Shown piece after piece: positions 1 through 8,055 of a DNA stretch of 64,000 nt; within the stretch, counting starts at the first letter, position 1, and each line of letters begins with the position of its first letter. This DNA comes from Robiginitalea aestuariiviva. GTDB lineage: Bacteria > Bacteroidota > Bacteroidia > Flavobacteriales > Flavobacteriaceae. The notes under the pieces are model-generated. The model was given only the letters and a program-made list of their open reading frames with translations, was not told where the DNA came from and searched no databases. The translations under genes were made by a program, and so were the position numbers. The stretch covers positions 14,510 through 78,509 of the forward strand of contig NZ_JARPUQ010000001.1 in assembly GCF_029537735.1 (NCBI RefSeq), written 5' to 3'.

Positions 1-1295
1 TCATCCGTGTCGTCGTTGGTCGGGTCCCCGTCATTGTCCGGGTCTTCCTCTTCGGTGGGCGTACCGTCTCCGTCATCGTCCGCATCGCGGTAGTTTACAT
101 CTTCGGTCCCGTCCGTATCGGGCAGGTCATTAGCCGGGTCGTCAATCTCGTCGTTAACGTCGTAGCCGTCGTTTACATCCGAGCCTTCATACCCGTCGTC
201 CAGGCCGTCCCCGTCGGTATCGGTGCCCGTGTAGGTCCAGTCCGGCTCCCCGTCGAAGTTAAAGTCGTTCCCTTCGTTGTTGTCCGGTACGGTGTCGTTG
301 TCCGAGTCCTGATCCAGGTAGTCCGGGGTGCCGTCGCCGTCCGTGTCCTCAGGGGTAACCCCGTCCGGCTCATAGGCGTCGTCCAGGCCATCGCCGTCCG
401 TGTCTGTACCGCTGGGCGGGATGTACCCGTCCGTGGGCTGGCCCTCTACGTTGTCCGGGATGCCGTCGTTATCCGAGTCGATGTCCCGGAAGTCCGGCAG
501 CCCATCCCCGTCCGTATCTATAGGGTCCAGGCCATTGGGGTCGTAATGGTCGTCCAGGCCATTGCCATTATTGTCAATGCCGCAGGGCTCCTGGTAACTG
601 CCGGAATCCTGGGCTTCCACATTGTCGGTAATACCATCATTATCGGAATCGATATCCCGGAAGTCCGGGTGGCCGTCCCCGTCCGTATCCATGGGGTCCA
701 GGCCGTTGGGGTCGTAATGGTCGTCCAGGCCGTTGCCATTATTGTCAATGCCGCAAGGCTCCTGGTAACTCCCGGAAGACTGGGCTTCCACATTATCGGT
801 AATGCCGTCATTATCGGAATCGATATCCCGGTAATCCGGGATGCCGTCCCCATCGGTATCCACTGGGACCAGTCCCCCGCATGCACCCGGGCTGGGCTCA
901 TAGGCATCGTCCAGGCCATTTCCATCGGAATCCACGCCGGAAGGCGGGATATAGCTGCCAGATGCCTGTGCCTCCAGGTTGTCCGTAATGCCGTCGTTAT
1001 CGGAGTCGATATCCAGGTAATCCGGTACGCCGTCCCCATCGGTATCCGTAGGGTTGGTGGCCGGGTTGTTATCCCCGTCGGTGTTGGCATCCTCCCGGCT
1101 GTCGATTATCCCGTCATCGTCATCGTCGATGTCGTTCGGAACCGGCAGGGTCCGGAGCACGCCATGGGGTTGGGGTGTTCCTTCAAATTCAGGGCTGGCC
1201 AGCACCAGGACGGGCAACCAGAACAAGCCCAAAAGCAGGGCGAGTCCCCGAACCGGAAAAGGTTTGGAAAAAAGACGGAAGTAAAGGTTTTCCAT
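1..1295 (-). CDS. Secreted TSP3 (calcium-binding) repeat protein, C-terminal part outside window
   Basis: An open frame on the minus strand runs from an ATG at 1295 off the left edge (about 430 residues visible). It starts with a likely signal peptide (hydrophobic segment about residues 17-33, ending VLVLA). The rest is Asp/Asn-rich thrombospondin type 3-like repeats of the form [19 protein letters not shown], which normally bind Ca2+ and act as stalks in large flavobacterial surface or adhesion proteins. At least five units of about 57 residues are visible, and two are nearly identical. An in-frame ATG at 1325 is an alternative start. Ligand or enzymatic domains would lie downstream, outside the window. 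Confidence 0.85.
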   Translation of the reverse strand, partial: MENLYFRLFSKPFPVRGLALLLGLFWLPVLVLASPEFEGTPQPHGVLRTLPVPNDIDDDDDGIIDSREDANTDGDNNPATNPTDTDGDGVPDYLDIDSDNDGITDNLEAQASGSYIPPSGVDSDGNGLDDAYEPSPGACGGLVPVDTDGDGIPDYRDIDSDNDGITDNVEAQSSGSYQEPCGIDNNGNGLDDHYDPNGLDPMDTDGDGHPDFRDIDSDNDGITDNVEAQDSGSYQEPCGIDNNGNGLDDHYDPNGLDPIDTDGDGLPDFRDIDSDNDGIPDNVEGQPTDGYIPPSGTDTDGDGLDDAYEPDGVTPEDTDGDGTPDYLDQDSDNDTVPDNNEGNDFNFDGEPDWTYTGTDTDGDGLDDGYEGSDVNDGYDVNDEIDDPANDLPDTDGTEDVNYRDADDDGDGTPTEEEDPDNDGDPTNDDTD

Positions 1296-1325
1296 GCGTG
1301 ATCGTTTAGGCTTAACGGTCACCAT

Positions 1326-1637
1326 GGCATTTTCAGGTCAGGTTCTCTCGTAAAGACTTGGGGAGTCTTTGGTTCCCGCAATATAATCGGAATACATGGT
1401 CCGGCCAATCAATTTTAACAGGAATCCGGCGGGCCTTCCTTCAACGGCCGCAATAATCGACAAACGGCCTGAAGGGCAAGGCTTAAGCCTGGGGACAAAT
1501 GGCCCTCAGCCCCTGGCCGAGGCCCCGGCTTACCACCGGTTTTTCGACCATCTCCTCAATTCTTCGATAAGCGGAGCGGCGCTTCCCTCCACTCCTGCCC
1601 TTCAAATCCGCTTCAAACCGCCGATGGAAGCGCTCGG
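1326..1637. other. Intergenic region with a short hairpin
   Basis: This is the space between the divergent TSP3 gene and prfC. The only structure I see is a perfect 7-bp inverted repeat at 1352-1370 (AAAGACT, 5-nt loop, AGTCTTT), which has no T-run. A frame continuous with prfC extends through it from 1396, but the residues do not resemble the start of an RF3 protein, so I treat it as non-coding. Confidence 0.5.
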
Positions 1638-1654
1638 TATTTTTGGTATTTTTG
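1638..1654 (+). promoter_or_regulatory. Tandem Bacteroidota -7 elements before prfC
   Basis: Two copies of TATTTTTG, each matching the TAnnTTTG -7 consensus, lie at 1638-1645 and 1647-1654 as a 9-bp tandem repeat. Initiation about 7 nt downstream would give a 5' leader of 10-20 nt for a TTG start at 1675. No good -33 TTTG element is visible at 17-20 bp upstream. Confidence 0.5.
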
Positions 1655-1674
1655 CACCAAATTTCAGCAAGGCC

Positions 1675-3267
1675 TTGAGTTTTACCCAGGAAATCAGACA
1701 ACGACGCACCTTCGGCATCATCTCTCACCCGGATGCCGGAAAAACCACCCTTACCGAAAAGCTGCTGCTCTTTGGCGGGGCCATACAGGAAGCCGGTGCG
1801 GTAAAGAGCAACAAAATCAAAAAAGGCGCCACCAGCGACTTTATGGAAATTGAACGGCAGCGTGGGATTTCCGTAGCTACTTCGGTCTTGGCTTTCCGGT
1901 ATAAAGACCGGAAAATCAATATCCTGGATACCCCGGGCCACAAGGATTTTGCTGAGGATACGTTCCGGACCCTTACGGCCGTAGACAGTGTTATCGTGGT
2001 CATAGACGTGGCTAAGGGGGTGGAAGAACAGACCGAAAAACTGGTCTCTGTCTGCCGCATGCGCAACATCCCCATGATCGTTTTCATCAACAAACTGGAC
2101 CGGGAGGGGAAAGACGCCTTCGACCTGCTGGACGAGGTGGAGCAGAAACTGGGCTTGCACGTATGCCCCTTGAGTTTCCCCATCGGGATGGGCTATGATT
2201 TCCAGGGCATCTACAACATTTATGAAGGCAATGTTAAACTCTTTAGCGGGGGCAGTAAGAAGAAGCTCGAAGAAACCCTGGAATTCGAGGACCTGCAGGA
2301 CCCTGAGCTGGAAAATCGCATTGGCTCCCCAGCCCTGAACAGCCTGAAGGAGAACCTGGAACTGGTTACCGGGGTGTACCCCCAGTTCAGCCGGGAAGCC
2401 TACCTGAGCGGGGAACTGCAACCCGTGTTTTTCGGATCGGCCCTGAACAATTTCGGGGTGCAGGAACTGCTGGATTGTTTTGTGCAGATTGCCCCGGACC
2501 CGAGGCCCAAAAAGGCCGAGGAGCGGCTGGTAAAGCCGGAGGAAGAACAGATGAGCGGCTTCGTGTTTAAGATCCACGCCAACATGGACCCCAAACACCG
2601 GGACCGCCTGGCTTTTGTCAAAATCGTTTCCGGCACCTTTGAGCGCAACAAGCCCTACCTGCACGTGCGCCTGGGCAAGAACCTGAAGTTTTCGAGCCCC
2701 AATGCCTTTTTTGCCGAGAAAAAGGAAATTGTAGACCGCTCCTATCCCGGCGATATCGTTGGCCTGCACGACACGGGGCACTTTAAAATCGGGGATACGC
2801 TAACCGAAGGGGAAGAACTGCACTACAAGGGCATCCCTTCCTTTTCGCCCGAACACTTCCGCTACATCAACAATGCGGACCCCATGAAATCCAAGCAATT
2901 GGCCAAGGGCATTGACCAACTGATGGACGAAGGGGTGGCCCAGCTCTTTACCCTGGAACTAAACGGCCGGAAGGTGATCGGTACCGTGGGGGCCCTGCAA
3001 TACGAGGTGATTCAGTACCGCCTGGAACATGAGTACGGCGCCAAATGCACCTACGAAAACTTCCCGGTTCACAAGGCCTGCTGGGTCGAACCCCAGGACC
3101 CGAACAACGAGGAATATCAGGAATTCCTGAGGGTCAAACAGAAATTCCTGGCCCGGGACAAACGGGGCCAGCTGGTCTTTCTGGCGGATTCCGCCTTCTC
3201 CCTGCAGATGACCCAGGACAAATACCCCAGCGTTAAACTGCATTTTACCTCCGAGTTCGATACCTGA
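1675..3267 (+). CDS. prfC: Peptide chain release factor 3
   Basis: This is a translational GTPase that recycles RF1/RF2 from the ribosome after peptide release. It shows the P-loop SHPDAGKTT, the switch motif DTPGHKDF, NKLD, and an RF3-type C-terminal half. I chose the TTG at 1675 as start: it gives 530 residues, against about 529 for E. coli RF3, and begins SFTQEIRQRRTFGIISHPDAGK as expected. It also leaves the tandem -7 motifs upstream instead of inside the coding sequence. In-frame ATGs at 1624 and 1396 would add an unrelated N-terminal extension. The gene stands alone, with no operon partner on this strand. Confidence 0.93.
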   Translation: MSFTQEIRQRRTFGIISHPDAGKTTLTEKLLLFGGAIQEAGAVKSNKIKKGATSDFMEIERQRGISVATSVLAFRYKDRKINILDTPGHKDFAEDTFRTLTAVDSVIVVIDVAKGVEEQTEKLVSVCRMRNIPMIVFINKLDREGKDAFDLLDEVEQKLGLHVCPLSFPIGMGYDFQGIYNIYEGNVKLFSGGSKKKLEETLEFEDLQDPELENRIGSPALNSLKENLELVTGVYPQFSREAYLSGELQPVFFGSALNNFGVQELLDCFVQIAPDPRPKKAEERLVKPEEEQMSGFVFKIHANMDPKHRDRLAFVKIVSGTFERNKPYLHVRLGKNLKFSSPNAFFAEKKEIVDRSYPGDIVGLHDTGHFKIGDTLTEGEELHYKGIPSFSPEHFRYINNADPMKSKQLAKGIDQLMDEGVAQLFTLELNGRKVIGTVGALQYEVIQYRLEHEYGAKCTYENFPVHKACWVEPQDPNNEEYQEFLRVKQKFLARDKRGQLVFLADSAFSLQMTQDKYPSVKLHFTSEFDT

Positions 3268-3369
3268 CACCGGCAGCACCTGAAAGCGGTGGCCTGCGCA
3301 AAATTGTTGCGGGGGCTGCGGTTATTTTTGGATTGGGCGGGGGTGGGGAATGCACATCCCGGATCCCTG

Positions 3370-4050
3370 TTAAAAGCGAAGCCCCATGGTGAGTTGCAGG
3401 GCCCCATACCCATAGGAAACCGTAGGAGCCTCCAAATCGGCAGGCCAACTCCCGGATGATGTATAAGACCCCAAAGCCGTACCATAGGAAAGTACATAGA
3501 AGCCCCCAAGGGTACCGTAACTGCCCGGGCGTTGCCATAAATGAATTCCCAGTCGCATCTTCAAACCCACCGTAACGGAATGGTCTTCAGGGGCATCCCC
3601 TTCTGGGGCGTAAGCGGTATTAAACATCAGTTGCGGCCCTGCCTGCAGTAACCAGGGAGTAGCGGTTATGCCGTAATAAGCCCCAAGCCCCACGGAATTA
3701 AACCCCACCTCTGCCGCGCTGCCCGAGCGGACACCTGTTACCTGGCCCAGTTGAGCATAAGTGGCTTCCAGGCCTGCACTATGGCCACTGCCCAGATTCC
3801 GGCGATATCCCAGGGCAAAATAACCCCGGGGGCCCCGTTTTACCGGGTAGCCCACATTTCCAAAAAAACCACTGACATTTTCGTCGTAACCCTGTTCCCT
3901 GAAATACCGGGCCATCGCATTGGCCGGCCCTATGACGGGGAATCCCACCTGGAATTCAAATCCCGAAGTTTTTGCGGATTCCTGCTGGGCATTTACCGGA
4001 TAGGTGACCAGGGCAGAGCCAACCCATAAAAGTGAAATAATTTTCCTCAT
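3370..4050 (-). CDS. Outer-membrane beta-barrel protein, unknown role
   Basis: A 226-residue protein with a signal peptide (MRKIISLLWVGSALVTYPVNAQ, cleavage after NAQ). The mature part alternates polar and aromatic/glycine residues in short strands, such as GYFALGYRRNLGSGHSAGLE, and ends in a C-terminal phenylalanine (MGLRF), typical of outer-membrane barrels. I recognise no specific family. It sits alone between convergent prfC and a small membrane protein gene of the same orientation. A porin-like or structural role is only a guess. Confidence 0.75.
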   Translation of the reverse strand: MRKIISLLWVGSALVTYPVNAQQESAKTSGFEFQVGFPVIGPANAMARYFREQGYDENVSGFFGNVGYPVKRGPRGYFALGYRRNLGSGHSAGLEATYAQLGQVTGVRSGSAAEVGFNSVGLGAYYGITATPWLLQAGPQLMFNTAYAPEGDAPEDHSVTVGLKMRLGIHLWQRPGSYGTLGGFYVLSYGTALGSYTSSGSWPADLEAPTVSYGYGALQLTMGLRF

Positions 4051-4157
4051 GATTTCCGTTATTAGGGGATTTCAGGCACAAGGAAAACCTAATAAACGGT
4101 AAGGCTGTCCGAAAATGGCATTGGGGCAGGATTCCGGACACCTTGCCTGCAGCAGGG

Positions 4158-4427
4158 CTATCCCCCAAATAACCAAAGCAATCCCAAGGTAGTCAGCACG
4201 ACCAGGACGCCCCACAAAAGCCATTCCCTTCGGCGTTCCCGGGCCGCCCGGGAACGAATCCCGGCTTTGATCCGAGCCAGTTCCTCCGGGGATACCTCCT
4301 TAAAAGATAAGGGAGTAGCTCCATCCCCGATATAATCGGAGCGGTTCCCTTTCCGCCGCTTTTTCAGCAGCGCCCGATTTTGCTTCATGCTCTTGATGGC
4401 ATGCAGCATGCTTCCTTCTCCTCCCAT
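4158..4427 (-). CDS. Small conserved membrane-anchored protein
   Basis: This encodes 89 residues or fewer: a basic N-terminal half (HAIKSMKQNRALLKKRRK), a linker (SFKEVSPEELARIKAGIR) and one C-terminal membrane helix (WLLWGVLVVLTTLGLLWLF). The pattern matches small uncharacterised flavobacterial proteins beginning MLHAIKS, so the internal ATG at 4409 is probably the true start. A GGAGGAGAAGG purine tract lies just upstream of it. No function is assigned. Confidence 0.7.
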   Translation of the reverse strand: MGGEGSMLHAIKSMKQNRALLKKRRKGNRSDYIGDGATPLSFKEVSPEELARIKAGIRSRAARERRREWLLWGVLVVLTTLGLLWLFGG

Positions 4428-4472
4428 GGCCTAGCGTTTCTATATGCGTCGCAAGAAAAGACAAAATGTTAC

Positions 4473-4495
4473 ATATGACACTTAATGTATCATAT
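4473..4495. promoter_or_regulatory. Imperfect palindrome upstream of the small membrane protein gene
   Basis: ATATGA at 4473-4478 and TCATAT at 4490-4495 form an inverted repeat, and the 11 bases between are partly symmetric. It sits in the AT-rich stretch upstream of the gene starting at 4409/4427, where a repressor site or promoter would be expected. This is pattern only; no regulator is known. Confidence 0.3.
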
Positions 4496-4658
4496 AAAAC
4501 ATTTATTTCCCGGAAATTGCCCTGCTTTCTTTTTTCAGCCCGGGGTCATAGCTTTACCCAAGGGGGGGTAGGGAGATACCACTCCTCCTCCCCGCCAAGG
4601 AAACACTAAATACCGGGGCTCAACTTGGAAAATCTTAACGCTCTTAAGAAAAGGCGCC

Positions 4659-5480
4659 TTACAAATAGTCTGATTTCAGCAGTACAATAAGTTCTTCCCC
4701 CTGCCGGATGAGCCGCGGTAATTCGGCATTGCCGCGGATATTGAGGAAGAATCGCAGCCGTAAATACCCATTGACCATTTTGCGCACTTCGTTTATATCG
4801 TGCGTGAGCAGGCTCAGGCCATCGCTTTGGGCGCGGGCATAATCGTCGGTCTGGTTGAAATGGTATTCCAGGATATGCTTATTGTGATTGGCATAGTTCG
4901 GCGCCAGGTGGCCAAAATCGGAATAGTTCAGGTTCAGGATCCCATCCGAGAGTACAGAAACCTGCTCCCGGGCCCGTAAATCGTAGTAATAATCCTCTTC
5001 CAGGTGGCGGGTAAAGGCCTCGTATTCGGCCAGTTTACGCGAAAGGATTTCATTTTCGGGCATCCTCAGGATACCGGACTGCTTCAGGTCTTCCAGGGTA
5101 ATGCGGTTAAAGGAATAGGGACGATAGGGGTTATCCCCCATCGCCAGGGGGAAAAGGTCCAGGTTGTCCAGTTGGTCAATGCTCCTGTGGCGGGTATAAT
5201 TTGCCAGGCTGTCGATGCGGCGAATGGATTCCCGCATGTGCCCCATGATGTCCCGGAGTTCTAGCAAATCATCCTCAAGGTCCGAGATTAAAGAGCGGGC
5301 ATAGGATTGCATCAGGGCGTCCCGTTGTGATCGGTTATAGGCGTTGTCGAGTGAAAAAGCGATCAGGATACCCAGGATGACCACCAGGGTGTCGAAAAAA
5401 TAGGTGTAGCCGGTGGCCCTCAGGTGGCAGGCAAGTCGCTGCAGGAAAGATGACCTTTGGGGTTTTGCTTTTTCATCCAT
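4659..5480 (-). CDS. DUF6090-like membrane-anchored protein
   Basis: The 273 residues include one membrane helix near residues 27-45 (TLVVILGILIAFSLDNAYN), followed by a long, charged, predominantly helical domain with clustered Arg/Glu/Asp. The arrangement, with a short cytoplasmic start, a VVILGILIAF-type helix and a helical tail, is that of the DUF6090 proteins abundant in Flavobacteriia. Their function is unknown. The gene is separated by about 120 nt from the divergent-looking but co-directional regulator pair at 5600-6191. Confidence 0.7.
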   Translation of the reverse strand: MDEKAKPQRSSFLQRLACHLRATGYTYFFDTLVVILGILIAFSLDNAYNRSQRDALMQSYARSLISDLEDDLLELRDIMGHMRESIRRIDSLANYTRHRSIDQLDNLDLFPLAMGDNPYRPYSFNRITLEDLKQSGILRMPENEILSRKLAEYEAFTRHLEEDYYYDLRAREQVSVLSDGILNLNYSDFGHLAPNYANHNKHILEYHFNQTDDYARAQSDGLSLLTHDINEVRKMVNGYLRLRFFLNIRGNAELPRLIRQGEELIVLLKSDYL

Positions 5481-5599
5481 GATGCCAAGAGCCCGGAATC
5501 AGCCCGAACCGCACCCAAGGTACTTTTTGCCAGGGCAAAGACCTATGACATGGATCAGGTGCATACATTCGTAGCTAAGGCCAGTCCTGAATTTCCAGG

Positions 5600-5794
5600 C
5601 TACGCATCCAACAGGAAAACCTCTTCTATGGGCAGGTCAAAAACCCGGGCTACGGCATGGGCCAACTGCAGGGAAGGGTTGTATTTGCCCTTTTCCAAAA
5701 AAACAATGGTCTCTCGACGCACCTGTACCTTCCGCGCCAGGTCTTCCTGCGTTAAGCCGTCCCTGGCACGGAGTTCTTTAATCCGGGTTTGCAT
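5600..5794 (-). CDS. Small XRE (Cro/CI) family transcriptional regulator
   Basis: Only 64 residues long, consisting of a single helix-turn-helix domain ([22 protein letters not shown]) and the family signature [26 protein letters not shown] chose the ATG at 5794 because the motif begins there and the longer frame adds nothing conserved. It overlaps the end of the upstream membrane-protein gene by 17 nt, so the two are translationally coupled. Such pairs (membrane protein plus YgzD/Xre-like regulator) are usually autoregulated; the direct repeat at 6207-6238 is a candidate operator. Confidence 0.88.
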   Translation of the reverse strand: MQTRIKELRARDGLTQEDLARKVQVRRETIVFLEKGKYNPSLQLAHAVARVFDLPIEEVFLLDA

Positions 5795-6191
5795 GGGTGG
5801 AGCCCGTTTTGGAGTAATAGATCCAGAACCCCACAAAAAGCAGGGCCATGCCCAACAAGCCTATTTCCAGGGGGATTTCCGGACGCAGGCCTGAATCCAT
5901 CACAAATACCGCAATGGCCGTCCAAAGGTAAAAGGAACCGGCAAATGCGCTGGCAGCAGCCCGTTGTTTTATACCCCGGCTGAGTTCGTCCTCTGCCGGC
6001 AAGCCTTTTTTCTCATCCTTCATGCGGCGCAGGGCTACCACCACACTAAATCCGGTCACAACAAATACCAAGGCCGCCACTGAAATTTCAAAGATGCCGA
6101 GGGGGCTTTGCTGGGCATACAACCAAAGGCCTGCGGAAAAGGTAACGGTTCCCGCCAGGATCAGCACCAATAGGGTTTGGGTCTTTTTCAT
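5778..6191 (-). CDS. Four-helix membrane protein paired with XRE regulator
   Basis: Starting at the ATG at 6191 this is 137 residues with four hydrophobic segments ([73 protein letters not shown]). It has a charged cytoplasmic loop ([22 protein letters not shown]). It resembles membrane proteins that are co-transcribed with a small XRE regulator. No catalytic motif is visible and its function is unknown. Confidence 0.75.
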   Translation of the reverse strand: MKKTQTLLVLILAGTVTFSAGLWLYAQQSPLGIFEISVAALVFVVTGFSVVVALRRMKDEKKGLPAEDELSRGIKQRAAASAFAGSFYLWTAIAVFVMDSGLRPEIPLEIGLLGMALLFVGFWIYYSKTGSTHANPD

Positions 6192-6206
6192 GATTATATT
6201 GTTATT

Positions 6207-6238
6207 TATTTCTAACACTAAGTTATGTATTTCTAACA
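6207..6238. promoter_or_regulatory. 21-bp-spaced direct repeat, candidate operator
   Basis: TATTTCTAACA occurs at 6207-6217 and again at 6228-6238, exactly 21 bp apart (two helical turns), within 50 bp upstream of the ATG at 6191. The position and phasing suit binding of the small XRE protein encoded in the same operon. Confidence 0.45.
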
Positions 6239-6467
6239 ACATATACCATACCCAATGGCAAAATTATGCGTGCCCTTCTTACACGCGGGGTCTGAAGCCC
6301 TTTGTGATGAACGTTCATGACAGGCATGAGAAATCAGCATTAACCCATTCGTTAACTGCCCTTTACAACTTTGATCCCCTACCCTTCCCCTTGCCCCGTA
6401 ATGAGATTTTTTCTATCTTCTCCCTCCGGTACCGGAAATGCCTGCTATCCTTTCCGGCGCTGCTGTT
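6239..6467. other. Intergenic region with a 12-bp perfect palindrome
   Basis: This lies between divergent transcription units. ATGAACGTTCAT at 6307-6318 is a perfect 12-bp palindrome, about 150 bp before the lipoprotein start. No clear TAnnTTTG promoter is visible on the plus strand. Confidence 0.35.
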
Positions 6468-7628
6468 ATGAAAAAGACCCTAATCCTCCTGTTTTGGCTG
6501 TTGGCCTCCCTGGGCTGCAGCAAATCTGAGGCACCTGATCCCATTCAGGAACCCGACACCAATCTGGTACCCCGTCCTGGCAGTCCGGGCAGTACCACGC
6601 CAGACCCCCCTACGGACGAAGGCACTTCAAGCCTTAGTGATATTACACAGGACTTTGAATTCCTACTGCGAAACCTGGGATTCCCAGGAGCCCAGGTAGC
6701 CATTGTTTGGGAAGAAGAACTGGTATACCTGAAAGCATTTGGCAAGGCAGACCTGGATACCGGGCAGGAGGTCACGGATTTCTCCCGTTTCCGCATAGGC
6801 GCCATTTCCAAACCGATTACCCTCCTGGCCCTGTCCAGGCTTATTGTGCAGGGACGTGTACAACCCAATGACCTGGTATTCGGGCCCGACGGCCTGCTGG
6901 GGACCCAATACGGCACCCCGCCTTATGAAGAGGCAGTGATGCGCATCACAGTAGACGATCTGATAGAGCACCGGGCGGGATTTGCGGATATCCCCAACGA
7001 TATCATGTTCGAAGACCCGGCCTTAAGCCAGGCAGATTTGATCGGGCAGGTCCTGGACCAGCGCAGCCTGGCCTATGAACCAGGGACCACCTATACCTAT
7101 TCCAATTTCGGATACTGTTTATTGGGGCGCATTATAGAAGCCGTTTCGGGCCAGAGCTACTCGGAATATGTTCAGAATGAGGTCCTGGGCCCTATGGGCA
7201 TTACGGGAATGCAGGTTAGTTCAGACGCCCAGGGCGTTCCCGTGCAGCACGAAGTTTCCTATTATACCCGCTGGCAGGTGCCCTACCCCTTAAACGTTAC
7301 GCGAATGGATGCCCACGGGGGATGGCTGGCCCGGGCATACGATCTGGCCCTATTGGCCGCGCAAACGGATGGGAGTCCCAACTTCCCGGATTTCCTGGAC
7401 CGCGGGGAAGGAGTATCTTATCTGAGTCGCAGCAGTTGGGGGCATAATGGGGCCCTGCCGGGGACCACGGCCGTTTTAAAGGTAGGTTACCCCCTTTCCT
7501 ATGTAGTATTGTTCAATGCCGGCAACAGCAATTTCCATGAAACCCTGCAGGCGGTTATCGACTTTATGGAAGAAAAAACCCGCGATCGCACCAGCTGGCC
7601 CCAGGATAACTTTTTTGAGTTCCAGTAG
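6468..7628 (+). CDS. Beta-lactamase/serine-hydrolase-family lipoprotein with Ser to Ala at the nucleophile
   Basis: This encodes 386 residues from the ATG at 6468. The lipoprotein signal ends LLASLGC, followed by a Pro/Thr/Ser-rich linker and then a class C beta-lactamase-like (PF00144) domain from about residue 60. The Tyr motif YSNFGY and the third motif WGHNGALPGT are present. The first motif, normally SxxK (FRIGSISKPIT), reads FRIGAISKPIT: codon 112 (6801-6803) is GCC, Ala, where the catalytic Ser is expected. The Lys is kept. It may be a non-catalytic binding protein, or the ISK serine might play a different role. It ends at a strong terminator. Confidence 0.85.
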   Translation: MKKTLILLFWLLASLGCSKSEAPDPIQEPDTNLVPRPGSPGSTTPDPPTDEGTSSLSDITQDFEFLLRNLGFPGAQVAIVWEEELVYLKAFGKADLDTGQEVTDFSRFRIGAISKPITLLALSRLIVQGRVQPNDLVFGPDGLLGTQYGTPPYEEAVMRITVDDLIEHRAGFADIPNDIMFEDPALSQADLIGQVLDQRSLAYEPGTTYTYSNFGYCLLGRIIEAVSGQSYSEYVQNEVLGPMGITGMQVSSDAQGVPVQHEVSYYTRWQVPYPLNVTRMDAHGGWLARAYDLALLAAQTDGSPNFPDFLDRGEGVSYLSRSSWGHNGALPGTTAVLKVGYPLSYVVLFNAGNSNFHETLQAVIDFMEEKTRDRTSWPQDNFFEFQ

Positions 7629-7647
7629 TGCATGGTTATGGCATAAT

Positions 7648-7678
7648 AAAAAAACCGCGCTGCTGGCGCGGTTTTTTT
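7648..7678. terminator. Bidirectional intrinsic terminator
   Basis: CCGCGC (7655-7660) and GCGCGG (7666-7671) form a GC stem with a 5-nt loop. It is flanked by an A-run on the left and a T-run on the right, so it can stop both the lipoprotein gene on the plus strand and the DUF3467 gene on the minus strand. Confidence 0.9.
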
Positions 7679-7682
7679 ATTC

Positions 7683-7997
7683 TCATGCTTCGCCCGTAGG
7701 CCCGAAGTTTAACGGGATGGGCGGGTGGTCGTGTTCCTGTATGGTGCCGTGTGCCTGTTCAAAGCGCTGTATGTTTTCACCCAGGGCCTTTAAGAACTTC
7801 TTGGCGTGCTGGGGCGTGAGGATAATCCGGCTCTTCACCTTGGCCTTGGGCCGGCCGGGCATGATGCTGATAAAATCCACCACGAATTCGGAAACGGAGT
7901 GGTTAATGATCGCCAGGTTGGAATAGATACCTTCGGCGGTCTTTTCGTCCAGCTCTATATTGATCTGTTTTTGCTGCGATGCATCCTTTTCTGCCAT
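7683..7997 (-). CDS. DUF3467 family protein
   Basis: A 104-residue soluble protein with the DUF3467 features: an N-terminal INIELDEKTAEGIYSNLAII segment, SEFVVDFISIMPG, and a basic KAKVKSRIILTPQHAKKF stretch. Function is unknown. It lies immediately downstream of rpoC in the same orientation, a neighbourhood shared by many Bacteroidota. The rpoC terminator hairpin ends only about 13 nt before its ATG, so expression would need read-through or a promoter I cannot identify. Confidence 0.9.
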   Translation of the reverse strand: MAEKDASQQKQINIELDEKTAEGIYSNLAIINHSVSEFVVDFISIMPGRPKAKVKSRIILTPQHAKKFLKALGENIQRFEQAHGTIQEHDHPPIPLNFGPTGEA

Positions 7998-8009
7998 AAT
8001 CGATACCTT

Positions 8010-8036
8010 AAAAAAACCCCCGGCCTGGGCCGGGGG
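8010..8036 (-). terminator. rpoC intrinsic terminator
   Basis: On the minus strand CCCCCGGCC pairs with GGCCGGGGG (8017-8036) and is followed by seven Ts (8016-8010). It sits 20 nt after the rpoC stop and just before the DUF3467 start. Confidence 0.88.
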
Positions 8037-8055
8037 TCTGTTTGCAAATGTCTGC

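Noticed and set aside
518-1090. Thr/Ile/Pro/Trp-rich frame on the minus strand in the TSP3 region
   Set aside because: It is the out-of-frame reading of the DTDGDG repeats; the correct frame gives classic TSP3 units and a signal peptide.
1352-1370. Intrinsic terminator
   Set aside because: The hairpin lacks a T-run on either side and no gene ends next to it.
1483-2781. Long minus-strand frame opposite prfC
   Set aside because: Shadow of prfC; no start signals and no recognisable domain.
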